DNA from: Mantis religiosa
Lineage: Eukaryota > Arthropoda > Insecta > Mantodea > Mantidae
Reading direction: 5' to 3'
DNA: 64,000 bases
Assembly (NCBI GenBank): GCA_030765055.1
Contig: JAUKNK010000152.1
Coordinates: forward strand, 2,027,501-2,091,500
This document shows, piece by piece, positions 54,746-64,000 of the stretch (positions are counted from its first letter, which is position 1; each line of letters begins with the position of its first letter). The notes under the pieces were generated by a model, which saw only the letters and a program-made list of their open reading frames with translations, was not told where the DNA came from and searched no databases. The translations under genes were made by a program, and so were the position numbers.

Positions 54746-54824
54746 GATCGGTAGAAAGACAAAGAGAGATCCGGACTGAACAAATATTAGATCGGAACGA
54801 GCAAAGATATAATAACTAAAGGAA
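54746..54824 (+). repeat. Reference (consensus) 79-bp monomer
   Basis: This copy matches the consensus I read by eye at every position and serves as the coordinate frame used here, with position 1 being the G of GATCGGTAG. Composition is 38 A, 19 G, 12 T, 10 C. GATC occurs at monomer positions 1, 23 and 45, CAAA at 15, 36 and 57, TCCGGA at 25-30, AATATT at 38-43 and TATAAT at 63-68. Four CpGs are present. Segments 1-22, 23-44 and 45-66 are alignable to one another (GATC, GG, then A-rich with CAAA), leaving a 13-bp tail at 67-79. Main variable sites: T/C at 25 (GATCC or GACCC), CTGAACAAA / CTGAACTGA / CTGAACAGA at 31-39, A/T at 55 (ACGAGC or ACGTGC), A/G at 64 (GATAT or GATGT), A/C at 12 (AAAGAC or AACGAC). 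Confidence 0.95.
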
Positions 54825-54903
54825 GATCGGTGGAAAGACAAAGAGAGATCCGGACTGAACAAATATTAGATCGGAACGAGCAAAGATATAATAACTAAAG
54901 GAA

Positions 54904-54982
54904 GAGATACAGAAAGACAAATGACGACCCGGACTGAACAGATCATAGGTCGGAACGTGAAAAGATATAATAACTAAAGGAA
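54904..54982 (+). repeat. Highly diverged monomer, copy 1
   Basis: This monomer keeps its 79-bp length but reads GAGATACAGAAAGAC at its start, ACAAATGACGACCCGG, and GATCATAGGTCGGAACGTG in the middle, several changes clustered in one unit. The flanking monomers are consensus. The same monomer is found at 60184-60262 in block D copy 2, so it was present before that duplication. It is a useful single-copy-per-unit marker. Confidence 0.85.
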
Positions 54983-57900
54983 GATCGGTAGAAAGACAAA
55001 GAGAGATCCGGACTGAACAAATATTAGATCGGAACGTGCAAAGATATAATAACTAAAGTAAGATCGGTAGAAAGACAAAGAGAGATCCGGACTGAACTGA
55101 TATTAGATCGGAACGTGCAAAGATATTGTAACTAAACGAAGATCGGTAGAAAGACAAAGAGAGACCCGGACTGAACAAATATTAGATAGGAACGTGCCAA
55201 GATATAATAACTCAAGGAAGATCGGTAGAAAGACAAAGAGAGACGGACTGAACAGGTATTAGATCCGAACGTGCAAAGATATTGTAACTAAAGGAAGATC
55301 GGTAGAAAGACAAAGTGAGATCCGGACTGAACAAATATTAGATCGGAACGAGCAAAGTTATAATAAGTAAAGGAAGAACGGTAGAAAGACAAACAGAGAT
55401 CCGGACTGAACAAATATTATATCGGAACGAGCAAAGATATAATAACTAAGGAAGATCGGTAGAAAGACAAACAGAGATCCGGATTGAACAAATATTATAT
55501 CGGAACGAGCAAAGATATAATAACTAAGGAAGATCGGTAGAAAGACAAACAGAGATCCGGACTGAACAAATATTAGATCGGAACGAGCAAAGATATAATT
55601 ACTAAAGGAAGATCGGTAGAAAGACAAACCGAGATCCAGACTGAACAAATATTAGATCGGAACGAGCAAAGATGTAATAACTAAAGGAAGATCGGTAGAA
55701 AGACAAAGAGAGACCTGGAGTGAACAAATATTAGATCGGAACGAGCAAAGATATAATAACTAAGGGAAGATCGGTAGAAAGACAAAGAGAGATCCGGACT
55801 GAACAAATATTAGATCGGAACGAGCAAAGATATAATAACTAAGGGAAGATCGGTAGAAAGACAAAGAGAGATCCGGTCTGAACAAATATTAGATAAGAAC
55901 AAGCAAAGATATAATAACTAAAGGAAGATCGGTAGAAAGACAAAAAAGAGACCCGGACTGAACAAATATTAGATCGGAACGAGCAAAGATATAATAACTA
56001 AAGGAAGATCGGTAGAAAGACAAAGAGAGACCCGGGCTGAACAAATATTAGATCGGAACGAGCAAAGATATAATAACTAAAGGAAGATCGGTAGAAAGAC
56101 AAAGAGAGACCCGGACTGAACAAATATTAGATCGGAACGAGCAAAGATATAATAACTAAGGGAAGATCGGTAGAAAGACAAAGAGAGATCCGGACTGAAC
56201 AAATATTAGATCGGAACAAGCAAAGATATAATAAATAAAGGAAGATCGGTAGAACGACAAAGAGAGATCCGGACTGAACTGATATTAGATCGGAACGAGC
56301 AAAGATATAATAACTAAAGGAAGATCGGTAGAAAGACAAAGAGAGATCCGGACTGAACAAATATAAGAACGGAACGAGCAAAGATATAATAACTAAGGGA
56401 AGATCGGTGGAAAGACAAAGAGAGATCCGGACTGAACAAATATTAGATCGGAACGAGCAAAGATATAATAACTACAGGAAGATCGGTGGAAAGACAAAGA
56501 GAGATCCGGACTGAACAAATATTACATCGGAACGAGCAAAGATATAATAACTAAAGGAAGATCGGTAGAAAGACAAAGAGAGACCCGGACTGAACAAATA
56601 TTAGATCGGAACGAGCAAAGATATAATAACTAAAGGAAGATCGGTAGAAAGACAAAGAGAGACCCGGACTGAACAAATATTAGATCGGAACGAGCAAAGA
56701 TATAATAACTAAGGGAAGATCGGTAGAAAGACAAAGAGAGATCCGGACTGAACAAATATTAGATCGGAACAAGCAAAGATATAATAAATAAAGGAAGATC
56801 GGTAGAACGACAAAGAGAGATCCGGACTGAACTGATATTAGATCGGAACGAGCAAAGATATAATAACTAAAGGAAGATCGTTAGAAAGACAAAGAGAGAT
56901 CCGGACTGAACAAACATTAGATCGGAACGAGCAAAGTTATAATAACTAAGGGAAGATCGGTGGAAAGACAAAGAGAGATCCGGACTGAACATATATTAGA
57001 TCGGTACGAGCAAAGATATAATAACTACAGGAAGATCGGTGGAAAGACAAAGAGAGATCCGGACTGAACAAATATTACATCGGAACGAGCAAAGATATAA
57101 TAACTAAAGGAAGATCGGTAGAAAGACAAAGAGAGATCCGGGCTGAACAAATATTAGATCGGAACGAGCAAAGATATAATAACTAAAGGAAGATCGTTAG
57201 AAAGACAAAGAGAGATCCGGACTGAACAAATATTAGATCGGAATGAGCAAAGATATAATAACTACAGGAAGATAAGTTGAAAGACAAAGAGAGATCCGGA
57301 TTGAACAAATATTAGATCGGAACGAGCAAAGGTATAATAACTAAAGGAAGATCTGTAGAAAGACAAAGAGAGATCCGGACAGAACAGATATTAGATCCGA
57401 ACGAGCAAAGATATAATAACTAAAGGAAGATCGGTAGAAATACAAAGAGAGATCCGGACTGAACAGATATTAGATCAGAAGAGCAAAGATATAATGACGA
57501 AAAGAAGATCGGTAGAAAGACAAAGAGAGACCCTGACTGAACTGATATTAGATCGGAACGCACAAACATATAATAACTAAAGGAAGATTGGTAGAAAGAC
57601 AAAGAGAGATCCGGACTGAACTGATATTTGATCGGAACGAGCAAAGATATAATATCTAAAGGAAGATCGGTAGAAAGAGAAAGAGAGATCCGGACTGAAC
57701 TGATGTTAGATCGGAACGAGCAAAGATATAATAACTAAAGGAAGATCGGTAGAAAGACAAAGAGAGACCCGGACTGCACAAATATTATATCGGAACGAGC
57801 AAAGATATAATAACCAAAGGAAGATCGGTAGAAAGACAAAGAGAGACCCGGACTGAACAAATATTAGATCGGAACGAGCAAAGATATAATAACCAAAGGA

Positions 57901-58847
57901 AGATCGGTAGAAAGACAAAGAGATCTTGACTGAACAAATATAAGATCGGAACGAGCAAAGATATAATAACCAAAGGAAGATCGGTAGAAAGACAAAGAGA
58001 GATCCGGACTGAACTGATATTAGATCGGAAGGAGCAAATATATAATAACTAAAGGAAGATCGGTAGAAAGACAAAGAGAGATCCGGACTGAACAAATATT
58101 AGATCGGAACGAGCAAAGTTATAATAACTAAGGGAAGATCGGTGGAAAGACAAAGAGAGATCCGGACTGAACAAATATTAGATCGGAACGAGCAAAGATA
58201 TAATAACTACAGGAAGATCGGTGGAAAGACAAAGAGAGATCCGGACTGAACAAATATTACATCGGAACGAGCAAAGATATAATAACTAAAGGAAGATCGG
58301 TAGAAAGACAAAGAGAGATCCGGACTGAACAAATATTAGATCGGAACGAGCAAAGTTATAATAACTAAGGGAAGATCGGTGGAAAGACAAAGAGAGATCC
58401 GGACTGAACAAATATTAGATCGGAACGAGCAAAGATATAATAACTACAGGAAGATCGGTGGAAAGACAAAGAGAGATCCGGACTGAACAAATATTACATC
58501 GGAACGAGCAAAGATATAATAACTAAAGGAAGATCGGTAGAAAGACAAAGAGAGATCCGGGCTGAACAAATATTAGATCGGAACGAGCAAAGATATAATA
58601 ACTAAAGGAAGATCGTTAGAAAGACAAAGAGAGATCCGGACTGAACAAATATTAGATCGGAATGAGCAAAGATATAATAACTACAGGAAGATAAGTTGAA
58701 AGACAAAGAGAGATCCGGATTGAACAAATATTAGATCGGAACGAGCAAAGATATAATAACTAAAGGAAGATCGGTAGAAAGACAAAGAGAGATCCGGACT
58801 GAACAAATATTAGATCGGAACGAGCAAAGATGTAATAACTAAAGGAA

Positions 58848-58926
58848 GATTGGTAGAAAGACAAACAGAGATCCGCACTGAACAAATATAAGATCGGAAC
58901 GAGCAAAGCTGTAATAACTAAAGGAA
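58848..58926 (+). repeat. Monomer gained in block D copy 2 (or lost in copy 1)
   Basis: Copy 1 reads ACAAACAGAGATCCGG then CAGGTATTAG near 53660-53695. Copy 2 has a further monomer with GATCCGCACTGAAC and GCAAAGCTGTAATAAC between the same neighbours. Exactly one 79-bp unit accounts for most of the change in offset from 5204 to 5280. The exact crossover point cannot be placed within the shared sequence. Confidence 0.8.
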
Positions 58927-60183
58927 GATTGGTAGAAAGACAAAGAGAGATCCGGACTGAACAGGTATTAGATCCGAACGTGCAAAGATATAATAACTAA
59001 AGGAAGATCGGTAGAAAGGCAAAGACAGATCCGGACTGAACAGGTATTAGATCCGAACGTGCAAAGATATAATAACTAAAGGAAGATCGGTAGAAAGACA
59101 AAGAGAGATCCGGACTGAACAGATATTAGATCGGAACGAGCAAAGATATAATAACTAAAGGAAGATCGGTAGAAAGACAAAGAGAGATCCGGACTGAACA
59201 GGTATTAGATCGGAACGAGCAAAGATATAATAACTAAAGGAAGATCGGTAGAAAGACAAAGAGAGATCCGGACTGAACAAATATTAGATCGGAACGAGCA
59301 AAGATATAATAACTAAAGGAGATCGGTGGAAAGACAAAGAGAGATCCGGACTGAACAAATATTAGATCGGAACGAGCAAAGATATAACTAAAGGAAGATC
59401 GGTAGAAAAGCAAAGAGAGATCCGGACTGAACAGATATTAGATAGGAACGAGCAAAGATGTAATAACTAAAGGAAGATCGGTAGAAAGACAAAGAGAGAT
59501 CCGGACTGAACAAATATTAGATCGGAACGAGGAAAGATATAATAACTTAAGGAAGATCGTTAGAAAGACAAAGAGAGATCCAGACTGAACAAATATTAGA
59601 TCGGAACGAGCAAAGATATAACTAAAGGAAGATCGGTAGAAAGACAAACAGAGATCCGGACTGAACAAATATTAGATCGGAACGAGCAAAGGTATAATAA
59701 CTAAAGGAAGATCGGTAGAAAGACAAAGAGAGATCCGGACTGAACAGATATTAGATCTGAACGAGCAAAAATATAATAAGTAAAGTAAGATCGGTAGAAC
59801 GACAAAGAGAGATCCGGACTCAACAGATATTAGATCCGAACGAGCAAAGATATAATAACTAAAGGAAGATCGGTAGAAAGACAAAGAGAGGTCCGGACTG
59901 AACAGATATTAGATCCGAACGAGCAAAGATATAATAACTAAAGGAAGATCGGTACAAAGACAAAGAGAGACCCGGACTGAACAAATATTAGATCGGAACG
60001 TGCAAAGATATAATAACTAAAGGAAGATCGGTAGAAAGACAAAGAGAGATCCGGACTGAACAAATATTAGATCGGAACGAGCAAAGATATAATAACTAAA
60101 GGAAGATCGGTGGAAAGACAAAGAGAGATCCGGACTGAACAAATATTAGATCGGAACGAGCAAAGATATAATAACTAAAGGAA

Positions 60184-60262
60184 GAGATACAGAAAGACAA
60201 ATGACGACCCGGACTGAACAGATCATAGGTCGGAACGTGAAAAGATATAATAACTAAAGGAA
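60184..60262 (+). repeat. Highly diverged monomer, copy 2
   Basis: Partner of the monomer at 54904-54982 at the 5280-bp offset, with the same GAGATACAG and GATCATAGGTCGG changes. I see no third copy in the window. Confidence 0.85.
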
Positions 60263-60338
60263 GATCGGTAGAAAGACAAAGAGAGATCCGGACTGAACAA
60301 ATATTAGATCGGAACGTGCAAAGATATAATAACTAAAG

Positions 60339-62680
60339 GAAGATCGGTAGAAAGACAAAGAGAGATCAGGACTGAACAAATATTAGATCGGAACGAGCAA
60401 AGATATAATAACTAAAGGAAGATCGGTGGAAAGACAAAGAGAGAACCGGACTGAATAAATATTAGATCGGAACGAGCAAACATATAATAACTAAAGGAAG
60501 ATCGGTGGAAAGACAAAGAGAGATCCGGACTGAACAAATATTAGATCGGAACGAGCAAAGATATAGTAACTAAAGGAAGATCGGTAGAAAGACAAAGAGA
60601 GACCCGGACTGAACAGATATTAGATAGGAACGAGCAAAGATATAATAACTAAAGGAAATCGGTAGAAAGACATAGAGAGATCCGGACTGAACAAATATTA
60701 GTTCAGAACGAGCAAAGATGTAATAAATAAAGGAAGATCGATAGAAAGACAAAGAGAGACCCGGACTGAACTGATATTAGATCGGAACGAGCAATGATAT
60801 AATAACTAAAGGAGGATCGGTAGAACGACAAAGAGAGATCCGGACTGAACAAATATTAGATCGGAACGTGCAAAGATATAATAACTAAAGGAAGATCGGT
60901 AGAAAGACAAAGAGAGATCCGGACTAAACAAATATTACATCGGAACGAGCAAAGATATAATAACTAAAGGAAGATCAGTAGAAAGACAAAGAGAGACCCG
61001 GACTGAACAAATATTAGATCGGAACGAGCAAAGATATAATAACTAAAGGAAGATCGGTAGAAAGACAAAGAGAGATCCGGACTGAACAAATATTATTTCG
61101 GAACAAGCAAAGATATAATAACTAAAGGAAAATCGGTAGAAAGACAAAGAGAGATCCGGACTGAACAAATATTAGATCGGAACGAGCAAAGATATAATAA
61201 CTAAAGGAAGATCGGTAGAAAGACAAAGAGAGACCCAGACTGAACAAATATTAGATCGGAACGAGCAAAGATATAATAACTAAAGGAAGATCGGTAGAAA
61301 GACAAAGAGAGACCCGGACTGAACAAATATTAGATCGGAACGGGCAAAGATATAATCACTAAGGGAAGATCGGTAGAAAGACAAAGAGAGATCCGGACTA
61401 AACAAATATTAGATCGGAACCAGCAAAGATATAATAACTAAAGGAAGATCGGTAGAAAGACAAAGAGAGACCCGGACTGAACAAATATTAGATCGGAACG
61501 AGCAAAGATATAATAACTAAAGGAAGATCGGTAGAAAGACAAAGAGAGATCCGGACTGAACAAATATTAGATCGGAACAAGCAAAGATATAATAAATAAA
61601 GGAAGATCGGTAAAAAGACAAAGAGAGACCCGGACTGAACAAATATTAGATCGGAACGAGCAAAGATATAATAACTAATGGAAGATCGGTAGAAAGACAA
61701 AGAGAGATCCGGACTGAACAAATATTAGTTCGGAACAAGCAAAGATATAATAACTAAAGGAAGATCGGTGGAAAGACAAAGAGTGATCCGGACTGAACAA
61801 ATATTAGATCGGAACGAGCAAGGATATAATAACTACAGGAAGATCCGTGGAAAGACAAAGAGAGATCCGGACTGAACAAATATTAGATCGGAACGAGCTA
61901 AGATATAATTACTAAAGGAAGATCGGTAGAAAGACAAAGAGAGATCCGGGCTGAACAAATATTAGATCGGAACGAGCAAAGATATAATAACTAAAGGAAG
62001 ATCGGTAGAAAGACAAAGAGAGATCCGGACTGAACAAATATTAGATCGGAACGAGCAAAGATATAATAACTACAGGAAGATAAGTTGAAAGACAAAGAGA
62101 GATCCGGATTGAACAAATATTAGATCGGAACGAGCAAAGATATAATAACTAAAGGAAGATTGGTAGAAAGACAAAGAGAGATCCGGACTGAACAGATATT
62201 AGATCGGAGCGAGCAAAGATGTACTAACTAAAGGAAGATTGGTAGTAAGACAAACAGAGATCCGCACTGAACAAATATAAGATAGGAACGAGCAAAGCTG
62301 TAATAACTAAAGGAAGATTGGTAGAAAGACAAACAGAGATCCGGACTGAACAAATATTAGATCGGAACGAGCAAAGATGTAATAACTAAAGGAAGATTGG
62401 TAGAAAGACAAACAGAGATCCGCACTGAACAAATATAAAATCGGAACGAGCAAAGCTGTAATAACTAAAGGAAGATTGGTAGAAAGACAAAGAGAGACCC
62501 GGACTGAACAGGTATTGGATCCGAACGTGCAAAGATATAATAACTAAAGGAAGATCGGTAGAAAGGCAAAGAGAGATCCGGACTGAACAGGTATTAGATC
62601 CGAACGTGCAAAGATATAATAATTAAAGGAAGATCGGTAGAAAGACAAAGTGAGATCCGGACTGAACAGATATTAGATCG
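60339..62680 (+). repeat. Diverged relative of block C
   Basis: Follows the order of 46700-48802 (and its 9160-bp partners), including CTGAATAAATATTAG with GCAAACATATAATAAC near 60453, AAAGGAAATCGG near 60651, GATAAGTTG near 62080 and AGGTATTAGATCCG near 62587. Base differences are much more frequent than between the three 9160-bp copies. The offset is 13642 bp at 60570 and 13169 bp at 62673. At about 62681 the sequence jumps nine monomers ahead relative to copy 3 (48802 to 49512). Confidence 0.82.
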
Positions 62681-63795
62681 GAAGGAGCAAAAATATAATA
62701 ACTAAAGGAAGATCGGTAGAAAGACAAAGAGAGGTCCGGACTGAACAAATATAAGATCGGAACGAGCAAAGATATAATAACCAAAGGAAGATCGGTAGAA
62801 AGACAAAGAGAGACCCGGACTGAACTGATATTAGATCGGAACGTGCAAAGATATAATAACTAAAGGAAGATCGGTAGAAAGACAAAGAGAGACCCGGACT
62901 GAACAAATATTAGATCGGAACGTGCAAAGATATAATAACTAAAGGAAGTTCGGTAGAAAGACAAAGAGAGATCCGGACTGAACTGATATTAGATCGGAAC
63001 GTGCAAAGATATAATAACTAAAGTAAGATCGGTAGAAAGACAAAGAGAGATCCGACTGAACTGATATTAGATCGGAACGTGCAAAGATATTGTAACTAAA
63101 CGAAGATCGGTAGAAAGACAAAGAGAGACCCGGACTGAACAAATATTAGATAGGAACGTGCCAAGATATAATAACTCAAGGAAGATCGGTAGAAAGACAA
63201 AGAGAGACCGGACTGAACAGGTATTAGATCCGAACGTGCAAAGATATAATAACTAAAGGAAGATCGGTAGAAAGACAAAGTGAGATCCGGACTGAACAAA
63301 TATTAGATCGGAACGAGCAAAGATATAATAAGTAAAGGAAGAACGGTAGAAAGACAAACAGAGATCCGGACTGAACAAATATTATATCGGAACGAGCAAA
63401 GATATAATAACTAAGGAAGATCGGTAGAAAGACAAACAGAGATCCGGACTGAACAAATATTATATCGGAACGAGCAAAGATATAATAACTAAGGAAGATC
63501 GGTAGAAAGACAAACAGAGATCCGGACTGAACAAATATTAGATCGGAAAGAGCAAAGATATAATTACTAAAGGAAGATCGGTAGAAAGACAAACAGAGAT
63601 CCAGACTGAACAAATATTAGATCGGAACGAGCAAAGATGTAATAACTAAAGGAAGATCGGTAGAAAGACAAAGAGAGACCTGGAGTGAACAAATATTAGA
63701 TCGGAACGAGCAAAGATATAATAACTAAGGGAAGATCGGTAGAAAGACAAAGAGAGATCCGGACTGAACAAATATTAGATCGGAACGAGCAAAGA
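62681..63795 (+). repeat. Partial third copy of the left part of block D
   Basis: Matches about 49512-50625 at an offset of 13169 then 13168 bp; the one-base change is the deletion in GATCCGACTG near 63052. It repeats ATTGTAACTAAACGAAG and the 78-bp CTAAGGAAG monomers. The match ends near 63795, where CTAAAGGAAGATCGGTGG replaces CTAAGGGAAGATCGGTAG. Confidence 0.82.
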
Positions 63796-64000
63796 TATAA
63801 TAACTAAAGGAAGATCGGTGGAAAGACAAAGAGAGATCCGGACTGAACAAATATTAGATCGGAACGAGCAAAGATATAATAACTAAAGGAAGATCGGTAG
63901 AAAGACAAAGAGAGACCCGGACTGAACAGATATTAGATAGGAACGAGCAAAGATATAATAACTAAAGGAAATCGGTAGTAAGACATAGAGAGATCCGGAC
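63796..64000 (+). repeat. Start of the next about 3.3-kb unit, cut by the window end
   Basis: The last 200 bp match about 60487-60687 at an offset of 3313 bp. They share three rare markers: GATAGGAACGAGC, AAAGGAAATCGG and GACATAGAGAG. These three occur together nowhere else in the window. The segment 60339-63795 therefore appears to be one period of a further higher-order repeat continuing to the right. Confidence 0.75.

Larger units (their letters stand above)
49641..55054 (+). repeat. Block D, copy 1
   Basis: The segment from about 49790 recurs at a 5204-bp offset (for example AAAGTAAGATCGG at 49851 and 55055), and the offset becomes 5280 bp in the right part. Marker monomers include ATTGTAACTAAACGAAG near 49921, three CTAAGGAAG-type 78-bp monomers near 50241-50335, GAAATACAAAGAG near 52233, GATCAGAAGAGC at 52269-52280 and the highly diverged monomer at 54904. 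The left end (49641-49790) resembles 62811-62960. Confidence 0.88.
55055..60338 (+). repeat. Block D, copy 2 (one monomer longer)
   Basis: Tandem partner of block D copy 1. Differences include an extra monomer at about 58848-58926, a two-base deletion near 57922 (AAAGAGATCTTG against AAAGAGAGATCTTG near 52716), an insertion near 55945 (CAAAAAAGAGAC), and GGAGATCGGTGG near 59318 against GTAAGATCGGTAG near 54038. It is thus older or less homogenised than the 9160-bp units. Confidence 0.88.
1..64000 (+). repeat. 79-bp satellite DNA array, uninterrupted across the window
   Basis: The motif series GATCGGTAGAAAGACAAAG, TCCGGACTGAAC, AATATTAGATCGGAAC and GCAAAGATATAATAAC recurs every 79 bp from the first base to the last, always on the + strand; this orientation defines the strand given. 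About 810 monomers fit. Single monomers vary by substitutions and small indels (76-80 bp), but I found no inversion, no unique insertion, no transposon and no other repeat family. The purine-rich strand is constant throughout. Tandem arrays of this length without genes are typical of eukaryotic heterochromatin; that placement is inference. Both ends of the window fall inside monomers, so array boundaries and flanking genes are not visible. I do not recognise the family by name. Confidence 0.98.

Noticed and set aside
54746..54824. CENP-B box
   Set aside because: The consensus has no match on either strand to the essential pattern TTCG, four bases, A, two bases, CGGG. CGGGA does occur near 3325 but without the rest.
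558..63613. About 100 minus-strand open frames of 60-129 codons with similar Phe/Ser/Leu/Tyr-rich products
   Set aside because: They recur in register with the 79-bp monomer, overlap in several frames, end at the same satellite-encoded TAA or TAG, and exist because the minus strand is pyrimidine-rich with few stops. No start context, domain or codon-level conservation supports a gene.
1..64000. CRISPR array
   Set aside because: The repeats abut directly with no unique spacers; the 79-bp unit varies only by point changes and small indels.
1..64000. Promoter-like TATAAT in nearly every monomer (GATATAATAAC)
   Set aside because: It is part of the A/T-rich repeat, occurs about 800 times, and has no TTGACA-like element at the right distance and no gene downstream.
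1..64000. Sequencing-adapter concatemer
   Set aside because: Only 13-14 bases of the monomer resemble the adapter. The rest does not, and the nested higher-order structure with shared derived changes is biological in character.
1..64000. Embedded transposon, tRNA, rRNA or unique insertion
   Set aside because: I followed the monomer phase through the window and found no stretch longer than a few bases that departs from it.

Overview
The whole 64-kb window is one uninterrupted satellite DNA array. I see no gene, RNA gene, transposon or unique sequence in it. The repeat unit is 79 bp, giving about 810 head-to-tail copies, all in the same orientation. Both window ends lie inside the array, so neither flank is visible. 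An array this long, gene-free and organised into higher-order repeats points to eukaryotic constitutive heterochromatin (centromeric, pericentromeric or subtelomeric). I do not recognise the family and cannot name the organism from sequence alone.

The consensus monomer (a perfect copy lies at 54746-54824) has 38 A, 19 G, 12 T and 10 C. That is 37% GC with 72% purines on the + strand. It is itself composite: three segments of about 22 bp, each opening with GATC (monomer positions 1, 23, 45) and each carrying CAAA (15, 36, 57), plus a 13-bp tail.

Layout. 1-7082 is the most diverged part: mixed monomer subfamilies, many private variants, short local duplications, and an old partial duplication relating about 340-960 to 5385-5770. 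7083-11745 holds a CTCAAC subfamily tract and an ACGTGC/CTGATATT-rich tract; together with 5520-7082 it is an older, diverged counterpart of 11.2-15.1 kb. 11746-25920 is built from a 43-monomer block A (3395 bp; copies at 11746, 15141 and 20747) and an inserted block B (about 1.78 kb; copies at 18536 and 24142), so 15141-20746 recurs at a 5606-bp offset. 22161-49640 is three tandem copies of a 9160-bp (116-monomer) higher-order repeat that are almost identical. 49641-60338 is a tandem duplication of about 5.2-5.3 kb. 60339-64000 is a diverged relative of the 9160-bp unit and the 5.2-kb unit, and the start of its next copy (offset 3313 bp) runs off the window.

All larger offsets are close to whole numbers of monomers, as expected from in-register unequal crossing-over or slippage. 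The middle is the most homogeneous, the left edge the most decayed, and the right side intermediate, which fits layered expansion with the youngest amplification at 22-50 kb. The many short open frames on the minus strand (Phe/Ser/Leu/Tyr-rich, up to 129 codons) are by-products of the 79-bp period and are not annotated as genes.
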